DNA of 64,000 nt from Rhodocyclaceae bacterium (lineage in GTDB: Bacteria; Pseudomonadota; Gammaproteobacteria; Burkholderiales; Rhodocyclaceae). The notes beneath the pieces are model-generated. The model was not told the DNA's origin, did not search any database, and was given only the letters and a program-made list of their open reading frames with translations. The stretch is taken from NCBI GenBank assembly GCA_016702335.1, contig JADJEF010000018.1, positions 186,001 to 250,000 on the forward strand. The letters run 5' to 3'. The translations under genes and the position numbers were made by a program. This document shows, in pieces, positions 45,564 through 54,547 of the stretch (its first letter is position 1; every line of letters starts with the position of its first letter).

Positions 45564-47789
45564 ATGAATAAGACGCTTTCCCGCGTGGTGCTGGGCTTGC
45601 TGGTGGTGGCGGCAATGCTCGGTCACGCGGCGCAGGTGTATCAGATTGCCCTCATAAATCATCTGGATTCGATCATTTATGACGTCAAAGTACGTCTCAC
45701 CATGCCTCAGTCCATGGACGACCGCGTGGTGATTCTTGATATTGATGAGCGGTCACTTGCGGCAGAAGGGCGTTGGCCATGGAGCCGCAACAAGTTGGAG
45801 GCGCTGCTGGACAAGCTGTTCGATCACTATCAAATCGGCGTACTTGGCTTTGACGTGGTGTTCGCCGAGCCGGATAGAAGTTCTGGCATCGACAGCCTGG
45901 AAGCTATGGCGAAATCTGCCTTCCGTGACGACCCGAAGTTTCAGTCGGTGCTTCGCGGCATGCGGCCGAAACTGGACTATGACGCTCGTTTTTCCCGAGC
46001 CATGAAAGGCCGCAAGGTAGTGCTTGGCTACTATTTTTCGGGGGTCGAAGACGGCGTAAGTACCGGTGCGCTGCCACCCCCGGCGTTTCCTGGCTTTGTT
46101 TTTCAGGGCCGAAATATTGCCTTCACCACGTGGAGTAGTTTTGGCTCCAATCTTCAGGTTTTTCAGCAGTCGGCTGCGGCGGCCGGACACTTCAATCCGC
46201 TCATTGATTTCGATGGTCTGGCGCGGCGAATCCCTATGCTCGCTGAGTATCAGGGCAATCTCTACGAATCCCTGTCTCTGGCGGTAGTACGTGTGCTGCT
46301 TGATATCCCCGAGGTTACCCCCGGCTTCACGGATGATGTGTCGGCTGACTACGCAGGCCTGGAGTGGCTCGATTTAAAGAAGGAGGGCCGTGCAACCTTG
46401 CGTATCCCCGTTGATGCGAATGTGGCGACCCTTATTCCGTATCGGGGCTATCGCGGCAGTTTTGCGTATTACTCGATGACTGACGTACTATCGGGAGCTG
46501 TGCCCAAAGAAAAGCTCGAGGGGCGCATCGTTCTGGTTGGCACGACCGCACCCGGATTGATGGATCTGCGGGCAACACCAGTCGATACGGCGTATCCCGG
46601 TGTGGAAGTGCACGCAAATTTGATCTCGGGCATTCTCGATGGCACCATCAAATACAAGCCGGCCTACATTCTTGGCGCTGATGTGGTGTTGCTGTTTTTG
46701 GTTGGCGTGCTGATGGCGGTTGTCATTCCTCGCCTCGCGCCTTTCAAGGCGACGGTTTTAGGACTCTTGGTGTTGTTCTTTCTGCTGAGCATCAACTTTG
46801 CCTTCTGGTACGGCAGCAATGTGGTGCTACCGCTGGCGGCGAGTCTTAGCACCGTGGTGCTTCTCTATGCGATCAACATGGCCTGGGGCTATTTTGTCGA
46901 GTCACGGACAAAAAAGCAGTTTGCCCAGTTGTTTGGGCAGTATGTGCCCCCCGAACTGGTTGATGAGATGGCGCGTAATCCGGAGGGTTACAGCATGGAC
47001 GGACGCCGGGCGGATCTGACAGTTTTGTTCTCCGATGTGCGCGGCTTCACGACCATCTCTGAAGCCTTGCAGCCAGATCAGCTTGCGGCATTGATGAATG
47101 AGTATCTCGGTGCCATGACCGAGGTGGTGCGCGAGCATCGCGGAACGCTGGATAAGTACATCGGCGATGCGATCATGGCCTTTTGGGGAGCACCTGTTGC
47201 CGATGGGCAGCATGCCCGTAACGCGACACTGACTGCCCTTGGGATGCAGGCGGCACTCAAAGAACTGAACCGCGATCTGCTGGCCAAAGGTTGGCCGGAA
47301 CTCAAGATCGGAGTAGGCGTTAACAGCGGGCCAATGACCGTGGGTGACATGGGCTCGCCCGTGCGTAAGGCTTACACGGTAATGGGCGATGCCGTCAATT
47401 TGGGGGCGCGTCTTGAAGGTATTACCAAGCAGTATGGCGTCGGCATACTCGTCGGCGAGGAAACCCACCAACTGATCGCGGATCAATTTATCTTCCGCGA
47501 GTTGGATCGGGTTCGGGTCAAAGGCAAGACCGAGCCTGTCGCCATCTACGAACCGCTGGGTGAGGTGGGTGCGGTAAATGAGGCTGAATTGACAACGCTA
47601 CAACGGTGGAATGAAGCGCTTGCCCTGTACCGCTCCCAAGCGTGGGATAGTGCGCAGGAGGCCCTGACCACTCTGCAAGAGCAGTCGCCGCACTATGTGT
47701 ATGAGTTGTATCTTCAGCGTATTGCGCATCTGCGCAATGACCCGCCGGGCCCCAACTGGGACGGCGTGACCACTTTTGAGACGAAGTAG
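45564..47789 (+). CDS. CHASE2-domain class III adenylate cyclase
   Basis: 741 residues. Signal-anchor, CHASE2 sensor (about 35-360; VVILDIDERSLAAEGRWPWS), three membrane helices (about 365-450), cyclase domain (about 480-665). Catalytic residues: metal Asp in VLFSDVRGF and IGDAIMAFW, purine-binding Lys in DKYIGD with Thr in YTVMGD, and Asn/Arg in VNLGARLE. Lys/Thr marks an adenylate (class IIIb) enzyme, not a guanylate cyclase. The CHASE2 domain parallels that of the kinase three genes upstream. A phosphodiesterase gene follows after five bases. Confidence 0.95.
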   Translation: MNKTLSRVVLGLLVVAAMLGHAAQVYQIALINHLDSIIYDVKVRLTMPQSMDDRVVILDIDERSLAAEGRWPWSRNKLEALLDKLFDHYQIGVLGFDVVFAEPDRSSGIDSLEAMAKSAFRDDPKFQSVLRGMRPKLDYDARFSRAMKGRKVVLGYYFSGVEDGVSTGALPPPAFPGFVFQGRNIAFTTWSSFGSNLQVFQQSAAAAGHFNPLIDFDGLARRIPMLAEYQGNLYESLSLAVVRVLLDIPEVTPGFTDDVSADYAGLEWLDLKKEGRATLRIPVDANVATLIPYRGYRGSFAYYSMTDVLSGAVPKEKLEGRIVLVGTTAPGLMDLRATPVDTAYPGVEVHANLISGILDGTIKYKPAYILGADVVLLFLVGVLMAVVIPRLAPFKATVLGLLVLFFLLSINFAFWYGSNVVLPLAASLSTVVLLYAINMAWGYFVESRTKKQFAQLFGQYVPPELVDEMARNPEGYSMDGRRADLTVLFSDVRGFTTISEALQPDQLAALMNEYLGAMTEVVREHRGTLDKYIGDAIMAFWGAPVADGQHARNATLTALGMQAALKELNRDLLAKGWPELKIGVGVNSGPMTVGDMGSPVRKAYTVMGDAVNLGARLEGITKQYGVGILVGEETHQLIADQFIFRELDRVRVKGKTEPVAIYEPLGEVGAVNEAELTTLQRWNEALALYRSQAWDSAQEALTTLQEQSPHYVYELYLQRIAHLRNDPPGPNWDGVTTFETK

Positions 47790-47794
47790 AGTTT

Positions 47795-48562
47795 ATGAAG
47801 ACCAGGATTCTTGGCTGTAGTGGTGGCATTGGCGGGCGCCATCTGCGCACAACCTCGTTGCTTGTTGATCACGATATTCTGATCGACGCCGGCACAGGCG
47901 TTGGTGACTTGGCGATTGCTGAGCTCGCACAGATTGATCATGTGTTTCTGACACACTCGCATCTGGACCACATTGCCTGCCTGCCCTTTATTGTGGATAC
48001 CGTGGGCGAGATGCGTAACAAGCCGCTGACCGTTCATGCCACCGCTGCTACGCTTGAAATATTGCGTGCGCATATCTTTAACTGGGCAATCTGGCCTGAT
48101 TTTTCAGTCATTCCCAATGCGGCGAATCCGTTTTTGGCCTTTTCCGAAATCGAGGTGGGGCAACCCGTTGATCTTGGGGGGCGCACAATCATTGCGTTGC
48201 CGGCTGATCACACGGTGCCGGCCATTGCCATTCAGCTTGATTCTGGAAATGCCAGTCTGGTCTTCTCGGGCGACACCGGGCCTTGTCCTGCACTTTGGCA
48301 GGTAGTCAATCAGATCCGCAATTTGAAGTACCTGATCATAGAGTGCGCTTTTTCAAATCGCGAACGGGGTCTTGCGGTAGCCTCAAAACATCTTTGCCCC
48401 TCGCTGCTGATGGACGAACTGGCTCACCTCGAGCGTTCTTGCGAAGTGTTCATCACGCACTTGAAGCCAGGGCAGATCGAGCTCACGATGCAGGAGCTTG
48501 AGGACTGTGTCGGCGAGTTTCGCCCACGCATGCTGCAGAACAACCAGTTGTTTGACCTATGA
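47795..48562 (+). CDS. Class II 3',5'-cyclic-nucleotide phosphodiesterase-like protein
   Basis: 255 residues, metallo-beta-lactamase fold. LTHSHLDHIACLPF is the class II PDE metal site; FSGDTGPCPALWQ, IIECAFSNRERGLA, SKHLCPSLL and FITHLKP fit the rest of PF02112. No signal peptide, so cytoplasmic, and placed to degrade the cAMP made by the adjacent cyclase. Overlaps the next gene by four bases. Confidence 0.88.
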   Translation: MKTRILGCSGGIGGRHLRTTSLLVDHDILIDAGTGVGDLAIAELAQIDHVFLTHSHLDHIACLPFIVDTVGEMRNKPLTVHATAATLEILRAHIFNWAIWPDFSVIPNAANPFLAFSEIEVGQPVDLGGRTIIALPADHTVPAIAIQLDSGNASLVFSGDTGPCPALWQVVNQIRNLKYLIIECAFSNRERGLAVASKHLCPSLLMDELAHLERSCEVFITHLKPGQIELTMQELEDCVGEFRPRMLQNNQLFDL

Positions 48563-49731
48563 TTGGGCTAAGCAAGGCTTGCGTCGATCGCGCAACGCTT
48601 TCCAGGCTTGAACCGCTCTCATCCTTGTCGCCAGGAAGCCTCGGGAAGTTGCAGCAGATTTGTCAGGTCGATACCGTTCAACGCGGTGAAGATTTGCTCA
48701 AGCACGGCGAATGGTCGGGGCGTGTCATTTATCTCGTTCGCGGTGAGTTGAAGCTCGATTACCTGTCTCAGGATTTGCATCACGTCGTCATGGTGGTGGT
48801 AGGGGGGAGCGGGCGCGCTCTGTTGCCGCTTTGGAGTAGCTCATCCCCGGTCAGAGCTGCGCATCGCGCTAACGCAGGCGCACCGGCTGAGCAACCGGTA
48901 CAAATGCAGGCCATTACTGATTGCCAACTCATCAGCATTGATGAGCCAACGATGGATCTCGTGGTCACCTGGGATCAGATGGCGCAGGAACTGCACACTT
49001 CGCCGACCCCACTTGCTGGCGCTGGCGGAGCCAGCCTTGAGCAGAGCCTTGATGCGCCGGAGTGGCAAAACCTCAGCGGCTTGTGTGCCGACCAAAGCTT
49101 GGTATCCAGCGCGTTTGCCAATGTTCCCGCCGCAAACATTTCCAATTTAATCGCAAGTTTCAAGCGGCTGGAAGTGGCTCGTGGTGATGAAATTATTCGG
49201 CAGGGTGATGACGGCGACTACTACTACCTGATCGAGCGAGGGCGTTGTCGAGTGACGCGCGAAATTGGTGGGGCACCCACACAGATCGCCGAACTCTCGG
49301 ATGGCGATGCGTTTGGTGACGACGCACTGGTGTCATCGGCGAAGCGTAACGCGACCGTGTCGATGAAAACCGATGGCATCTTGTGGCGATTGGCCAAGGA
49401 AGACTTCCTCACACTGCTGCAGGAACCCTTGTTGCGCCGGCTGACCTATTCCGAAGCCACGAACGGAGACTTGGCTGATGCGGTGTGGCTGGATACCCGG
49501 TTCCCGGTGGAGTTTCGTGAAAACGGAATTCCTGGCGCGATCAACATCCCTTTGAATGAAATTCGTGATGCCGCGTCTGTGCTTGACAAAAAGCGCGAGT
49601 ACATCGTCTATTGTCAAACCGGACGACGTAGTTCAGCGGCCGCGTTTCTCTTGTCACAACGAGGCATTCGTGCCTATCTGCTTGATGGAGGCCTCAGTGC
49701 CATGAATGAGTTGCAGGAGTTGTCTGTATGA
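48559..49731 (+). CDS. Cyclic-nucleotide-binding and rhodanese domain protein
   Basis: 390 residues. Residues about 15-130 resemble a degenerate cNMP-binding domain; residues about 190-300 are a better one (RGDEIIRQGDDGDYYYLIER, LSDGDAFGDDALV, RNATVSM in place of the usual Arg-Thr/Ser-Ala phosphate motif). The C-terminal rhodanese domain (about 305-388) has its cysteine in YCQTGRRSS. No DNA-binding domain. Likely a cAMP-responsive partner of the cluster; the rhodanese role is unknown. Overlaps the ATPase gene by four bases. Confidence 0.9.
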   Translation: MIGLSKACVDRATLSRLEPLSSLSPGSLGKLQQICQVDTVQRGEDLLKHGEWSGRVIYLVRGELKLDYLSQDLHHVVMVVVGGSGRALLPLWSSSSPVRAAHRANAGAPAEQPVQMQAITDCQLISIDEPTMDLVVTWDQMAQELHTSPTPLAGAGGASLEQSLDAPEWQNLSGLCADQSLVSSAFANVPAANISNLIASFKRLEVARGDEIIRQGDDGDYYYLIERGRCRVTREIGGAPTQIAELSDGDAFGDDALVSSAKRNATVSMKTDGILWRLAKEDFLTLLQEPLLRRLTYSEATNGDLADAVWLDTRFPVEFRENGIPGAINIPLNEIRDAASVLDKKREYIVYCQTGRRSSAAAFLLSQRGIRAYLLDGGLSAMNELQELSV

Positions 49732-52103
49732 GTAACTTGGCCCCTGATCCCGGTACTTCCGACGTTGGCAGTCGTCTGACATTTTTCAAGAATCTGCAGA
49801 CTGTCACCAATCGTATTCACGCGACCTCGAACATTGACGAAATCATGCTCGAGCTTTCGGCCGATGTGTGCGAATTGTTCGGGGCTGATCGCTTGACCAT
49901 TTATTCGGTGGGCGAGGACAAGGCCTCGATCGTTTCGAAGGTCAAGACCGGGCTTAACTCGTTCAAGGATCTCCGTCTTCCTATCGCTGACCAGAGTATT
50001 GCCGGCCACGTGGCGCTGGCCAAGAAAATCGTCAATATTCGTGATGTCTATGACGATGCAGAGCTAAAGGCGATCAACCCGTCGCTACGCTTTCTGCAAG
50101 AGGTCGATAAGCGTACCGGCTATCGAACCCAGCAGATGCTGGTCTCGGCGATTGTCGATCCACAATCGTCCGAGTTGCTCGGGGTTGTGCAGATCATCAA
50201 CAACAAGTCGGGCGTGCCGTTCTCGGCGGTCGCGGAGGATGGCGTAAAGGGCTTGTGCGAAACACTGGCCATTGCCTTTAACCAGCGATCAAAGCCAGCG
50301 GCGGCGATCAAGACCAAATACGATTTCCTGGTGTCGGATGCGGTAATCGCGGTGCCCGAGCTGGAGCTCGCTACACGCACCGCGCGCAAGAAAAATGTCG
50401 ATCTCGAAGAGGTGCTGCTAAGTGAACACAATGTCAAAGCACCTCAGATAGGGGCAGCGCTGGCCAAGTTTTTCGGCGTCCCCTACGAGCCGTTCAAGCC
50501 TGATCGCATCAAGCCCATGGACCTGCTGAACAACGTTCGGCGCAACTATCTGGAGTCGAACCAGTGGGCTCCGGTGGAAGAAACGTCCGAAGGCATCATG
50601 ATCGTGTCGCTCGACCCCGAGCAGGTGAAGGGTTCGCGCATTGCCAATAACGTCTACCCGAAGAAAAAGATCGTCTACCGAGTCACGACCCTGCGTGAGT
50701 TCAAGCAGACCCTTGATCAGTTGTTCGGCTCTGGCGGTGGCGGTAACGCCAGCTTTACCGATGATAGCGATGTGGGTGACTTGCTGTCGACGCTTGACGA
50801 ATCCGACGGCGAGAGCGACGGGTCGAGTGGCGACGACATATCGGCAGCCGCTGACAATGAGTTGGTCAAGCTGGTTAACAAAGTCATTATCGATGCCTAC
50901 CAGATGGGCGCGTCCGATATTCACATCGAACCCGGTCTCGGTAAAGACAAGGTGATGATCCGTCTGCGCAAAGATGGCTCGCTGCAAAAATACATCGAAG
51001 TACCGGCGAGTTATCGCAATGCCATGGTCGCGCGTCTGAAAATCATGTGCGATCTCGATATCGCCGAGCGACGCAAACCGCAGGATGGCAAGATCAAATT
51101 CAAGAAGTTCGGCCCGCTGGATATCGAACTGCGGGTGGCCACACTACCGACCACAGGCGGTGTCGAAGACGTGGTGATGCGTATTCTGGCGGCCGGCGAA
51201 CCGATTCCCCTGGACAAGCTGGGCGTCTTGCCCACCAATCTGGCGAAATTGAAAGAAGCGATCGACAAACCCTACGGATTGTTCTTTGTCTGCGGCCCGA
51301 CGGGTTCCGGAAAAACGACGACGCTGCACTCGGTACTCAAATACAAGAACACCATCGACACCAAGATCTGGACGGCGGAAGACCCGGTGGAAATCACCCA
51401 GAAGGGATTGCGCCAGTGTCAGGTGAACAAAAAGGTGATCGACTTCCCGACCATCATGAAGGCGTTCTTGCGCGCCGACCCTGACATCATCATGGTCGGT
51501 GAGATGCGCGATGCTGAGACCACGGGCATTGGCATTGAGGCCTCACTCACCGGCCACCTGGTGTTCGCCACGCTGCACACCAATAGCGCACCCGAATCGA
51601 TCATTCGATTGCTTGACATGGGCATGGACCCCTTCAACTTCTCCGATGCCTTGCTGGGCATTCTGGCGCAGCGTCTGGCCAAGCGCTTGTGCAAGTGCAA
51701 AGAAGAGTATTTCCCGGACGAAGAAGAAATTCGCTTGTTCATGAAAGAGTACACCAGCGAGTTGATCAACACCGAGACCTTCAAGGCCGATCAAGACAAA
51801 GCACTTGCCAATACGCGCGCTCGCCTGATCAAGGATTACGGCAAGAATGGCAAGTTTGTGTTCTATCGGGCCAAGGGCTGTGATGCCTGCGGCAATAGTG
51901 GTTACAAAGGGCGCTGCGGCCTGCATGAGCTGATGATCGGCACCGACGCGACAAAGAAACTGATTCAGGATCATGCGCGTGTCGTACAACTGGTGGCGCA
52001 AGCGCTCGAAGACGGCATGCTGACCCTGAAAATGGATGGTCTCGAGAAGTCCCTGCAAGGGGTTACCGATCTAAAGCAGGTCCGTGCGGTGTGTATCAAA
52101 TAA
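49728..52103 (+). CDS. PilB/GspE-type assembly ATPase with N-terminal GAF domain
   Basis: 791 residues. GAF domain (about 15-190; RTGYRTQQMLVSAIV), MshEN/T2SSE-N-like domain (about 205-330; VDLEEVLLSEHNVKAPQIGA), an acidic Ser/Asp-rich linker (about 335-375), then the hexameric ATPase: Walker A GPTGSGKTTTLH (about 523), Asp box TAEDPVE, Walker B DPDIIMVGEMRD, His box TLHTNSAPE, and a four-cysteine zinc site (CKC and CDACGNSGYKGRC). This is a pilus-extension or type II secretion motor. GAF fusion is not standard for PilB. No pilC, pilQ or pilMNOP is in the window. Confidence 0.94.
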   Translation: MSNLAPDPGTSDVGSRLTFFKNLQTVTNRIHATSNIDEIMLELSADVCELFGADRLTIYSVGEDKASIVSKVKTGLNSFKDLRLPIADQSIAGHVALAKKIVNIRDVYDDAELKAINPSLRFLQEVDKRTGYRTQQMLVSAIVDPQSSELLGVVQIINNKSGVPFSAVAEDGVKGLCETLAIAFNQRSKPAAAIKTKYDFLVSDAVIAVPELELATRTARKKNVDLEEVLLSEHNVKAPQIGAALAKFFGVPYEPFKPDRIKPMDLLNNVRRNYLESNQWAPVEETSEGIMIVSLDPEQVKGSRIANNVYPKKKIVYRVTTLREFKQTLDQLFGSGGGGNASFTDDSDVGDLLSTLDESDGESDGSSGDDISAAADNELVKLVNKVIIDAYQMGASDIHIEPGLGKDKVMIRLRKDGSLQKYIEVPASYRNAMVARLKIMCDLDIAERRKPQDGKIKFKKFGPLDIELRVATLPTTGGVEDVVMRILAAGEPIPLDKLGVLPTNLAKLKEAIDKPYGLFFVCGPTGSGKTTTLHSVLKYKNTIDTKIWTAEDPVEITQKGLRQCQVNKKVIDFPTIMKAFLRADPDIIMVGEMRDAETTGIGIEASLTGHLVFATLHTNSAPESIIRLLDMGMDPFNFSDALLGILAQRLAKRLCKCKEEYFPDEEEIRLFMKEYTSELINTETFKADQDKALANTRARLIKDYGKNGKFVFYRAKGCDACGNSGYKGRCGLHELMIGTDATKKLIQDHARVVQLVAQALEDGMLTLKMDGLEKSLQGVTDLKQVRAVCIK

Positions 52104-52115
52104 GGGAATGCAGTG

Positions 52116-53741
52116 ATGGCACACGTAGATTCCAGCGACAGTTTGTTCCGGCGCCTCGAGCAACTTAATGAGATAGGGGCCTCGCTTTCCAAGGAGCGCG
52201 ATATCGGGCGGCTGCTCGAGCAAATTCTGCTGGCAGCAAAAACGATTACCCATGCCGATGGCGGCACGCTGTATCGCACGACCGAAAATGGCGCTGCGCT
52301 GCGCTTTGAAATTATTCGTACCGACTCGTTGAAGATCGCGATGGGTGGCAGCTCCGGTGTTCCCATCAACTTCCCCGAGGTGCCCCTGCAGAGCAACGAC
52401 GGCAGTCACAATGACTCAATGGTGGCCGCCTATGCCGCCATTCATGACCGAACCGTCAATATTTCGGATGCCTACGCCGCAGAAGGCTTTGATTTCTCTG
52501 GCACGCGAAAATTTGATGCGAAAACCGGCTATCGCTCTCAGAGCTTCCTGACGGTACCGATGAAGAACCACGAGGGTGAGATCATCGGGGTATTGCAACT
52601 GATCAATGCCATCGATCCGGAAACCGCGCAGGTCATACCGTTCTCGGCAGCGGACCAGGGTCTTGCCGAGTCGCTTGCCTCGCAGGCGGCGATTGCGTTG
52701 ACCAATCGATTACTGATTACCCAGCTTGAAGAACTGTTCGAAGCCTTCATCAATATGATCAACCTGGCGATTGACGAAAAATCGCCCTACACCGGCGGCC
52801 ATTGCCAGCGCGTGCCTGATCTGACCATGATGATCGCCGAGGCAGTGAACGAAACCAGCGAGGGCCCGCTCGCCAAGTTCGTGATGACTGAAAAAGATCG
52901 GTATGAACTAAAGATTGCCGGCCTGCTGCACGACTGCGGCAAGGTCACCACGCCGGTTCATGTGGTCGACAAGGCCACCAAGCTGCAAACGATTTACGAC
53001 CGTATTGAATTGGTGGACACGCGCTTTGAAGTCCTCAAGCGCGATGCCGAGATCGAAGCGCTGCGAAAGCAGCTGGCACTGCGCCCGCGTACCGATATCG
53101 AGGCTGATGCCCATATCTGGCAAGACTGCATGGAGCAAATTCGCTCCATCGAAGATGATCGAGACTTTCTTCGCGAAGCGAACATCGGCGGTGAGGCCAT
53201 GACACCGGCAGCGCAGCAGCGCGTGCGCGACATTGGCGAGCTTCGCCGCTGGCGCAATACTCAGGGTGTCGAGTCTTCATTTTTGACCGCGAACGAGCTC
53301 GAAAATCTCACGATACGGGCTGGAACGCTCACGCAGGGCGAGCGCGACATCATCAATCATCACATTGTCGCCACCATAAAAATGCTGGAGCAGTTGCCGT
53401 GGCCCACGCACTTGAAGAATGTGCCCGAATACGCGGGTGGCCATCATGAGCGCATGGACGGCAAGGGTTATCCGAAGGGTTTGACGCGTGATCAGATGTC
53501 ACTGCAGGCGCGCATGATGGGCATTGCCGATATTTTTGAGGCGCTGACGGCACGCGACCGCCCCTACAAGGAAGGTATGAAGCTCTCGAAGGCGATGAGC
53601 ATCATGGCGAACTTTAAAAAGAACGGCCACATTGATCCGGACTTGTTTGATGTCTTTGTGGCGAAGGGCCTGCACCAGCGATATGGCGAAAAGTACCTGA
53701 ACCCGGCACAGCTTGACGAGGTGGACGTCGGTTCGCTGTAG
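52116..53741 (+). CDS. GAF/HD-GYP protein, putative c-di-GMP phosphodiesterase
   Basis: 541 residues. GAF domain (about 20-200; KTGYRSQSFLTVPMKN), similar in type to that of the ATPase upstream. HD-GYP domain with GGHCQRVP, HDCGK (about 272), HH in INHHI, and HHERMDGKGYPKGL (about 443). All metal and signature residues are present, so c-di-GMP hydrolysis is expected. Between HDCGK and the INHHI segment is an unusual helical insertion of roughly 100 residues. ATG 52116 chosen; a GTG three bases earlier is also possible. Copy F follows its stop. Confidence 0.93.
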   Translation: MAHVDSSDSLFRRLEQLNEIGASLSKERDIGRLLEQILLAAKTITHADGGTLYRTTENGAALRFEIIRTDSLKIAMGGSSGVPINFPEVPLQSNDGSHNDSMVAAYAAIHDRTVNISDAYAAEGFDFSGTRKFDAKTGYRSQSFLTVPMKNHEGEIIGVLQLINAIDPETAQVIPFSAADQGLAESLASQAAIALTNRLLITQLEELFEAFINMINLAIDEKSPYTGGHCQRVPDLTMMIAEAVNETSEGPLAKFVMTEKDRYELKIAGLLHDCGKVTTPVHVVDKATKLQTIYDRIELVDTRFEVLKRDAEIEALRKQLALRPRTDIEADAHIWQDCMEQIRSIEDDRDFLREANIGGEAMTPAAQQRVRDIGELRRWRNTQGVESSFLTANELENLTIRAGTLTQGERDIINHHIVATIKMLEQLPWPTHLKNVPEYAGGHHERMDGKGYPKGLTRDQMSLQARMMGIADIFEALTARDRPYKEGMKLSKAMSIMANFKKNGHIDPDLFDVFVAKGLHQRYGEKYLNPAQLDEVDVGSL

Positions 53742-53748
53742 ATTCCGC

Positions 53749-53778
53749 AAGTCGGCGCTGGTGGGACGGTGGTTTATC
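53749..53778 (+). repeat. Dispersed 30-bp repeat, copy F
   Basis: aagtcggcgctggtg then ggacggtggtttatc. Starts seven bases after the HD-GYP stop, same orientation. The preceding attccgc is shared with copy C. Confidence 0.88.
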
Positions 53779-53873
53779 TGCTAATTCCCAGTTTTTGCCA
53801 TCGGATGACGAAAAACGTCAGGTGGATCGCGCGGCTTGTACGTGAAACAGGCTGTTGGAGCGGTATATTTGGC

Positions 53874-53889
53874 TGGCCCAAGATTTGCT
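53874..53889 (+). promoter_or_regulatory. Predicted sigma-54 promoter of the pilin gene
   Basis: TGGCCCAAGATTTGCT: GG and GC are exactly 12 bases apart, as in -24/-12 promoters, and TGGC and TTGCT match the consensus. It lies 48 bases before the pilin ATG. Pilin genes in many bacteria are transcribed by sigma-54 with PilR; a sigma-54 activator is encoded at 13043-14533. Confidence 0.75.
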
Positions 53890-53936
53890 AATATGTAACC
53901 AGCGACATTCGTCGCACCTTTCGAAAGGAGAAGTAA

Positions 53937-54119
53937 ATGAACAAGCTACAAAAGGGTTTTACCCTGATTGAGCTGATGATCGTGGTTGCGATCATCGGTA
54001 TCCTGGCTGCGATCGCCATCCCCCAGTTCAGCGAGTACACAAAAAAGGGTGAAGACAAGGCTGCACAGTCGGACGCCAAAAACTTGCTGACGACTTCTGT
54101 CGCCAACTCGACGCAGTAA
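53937..54119 (+). CDS. Short type IV pilin (PilA-N-like)
   Basis: 60 residues. Prepilin leader MNKLQKG is cut before FTLIELMIVVAIIGILAAIA; Glu5 of the mature chain is present. The mature chain is only 53 residues: the N-terminal helix plus a short tail (SEYTKKGEDKAAQSD), with no globular head or disulfide loop. In length it resembles the short PilA of Geobacter. Only three aromatic residues (F1, F24, Y27), none in the last 26. GAAAGGAGAAG precedes the ATG. The secreted partner gene starts 29 bases downstream. Confidence 0.93.
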   Translation: MNKLQKGFTLIELMIVVAIIGILAAIAIPQFSEYTKKGEDKAAQSDAKNLLTTSVANSTQ

Positions 54120-54148
54120 GCCTTTTATAAACAATCAAGGAGTTTGAT

Positions 54149-54532
54149 ATGAAAAAAGTTATTCTGGCTTCTGTTCTGACGGTAAGTGCGCTGGCAGCGG
54201 TTTCCAACGCCAACGCAGCCGCCTCAACTGGCGCGTACTGTACTGCGGCTAACGTGGCGGGTAATGGTGCTGCTGGCACTGTGAACACCGCGACTGATCA
54301 GAATTTCATCAAGACCGGCTTTACCCCGAAGTGTTCCGCCAATACTCACGTTACCGGTGAAGATGGTGGCAGCTACTTCCGCGTAGGCTCCGGCTCGACC
54401 AAGGGCAAGACCCGCTTTGGTGGCTCCAGTGCTGGCGGCGGCGTGATTTCGGCCGGCACCTGCGCTGCGACCGGTTGTGCAGTGAGCGATGCGACGACAG
54501 CGATGCAGTCGACTGCTGCCCCTTCGGCTTAA
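54149..54532 (+). CDS. Small secreted four-cysteine protein, candidate pilin partner
   Basis: 127 residues. Signal peptide (VILASVLTVSALAAVSNANA), mature part rich in Ala, Gly, Ser and Thr with four cysteines (31, 62, 105, 110), suggesting two disulfides. No family recognised. AAGGAG lies before the ATG, and it shares a transcript with the pilin, ended by the terminator at 54548. In Geobacter a short pilin is paired with a separately encoded globular partner; this could be the equivalent (inference from position and size). The Ser/Thr-rich chain would also suit glycosylation by the next two gene products. Confidence 0.8.
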   Translation: MKKVILASVLTVSALAAVSNANAAASTGAYCTAANVAGNGAAGTVNTATDQNFIKTGFTPKCSANTHVTGEDGGSYFRVGSGSTKGKTRFGGSSAGGGVISAGTCAATGCAVSDATTAMQSTAAPSA

Positions 54533-54547
54533 GCAACTTCCGTCTTG

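Noticed and set aside
53937..54119. Conductive e-pilin
   Set aside because: Length fits, but only three aromatic residues are present and none in the C-terminal half, unlike Geobacter conductive pilins.
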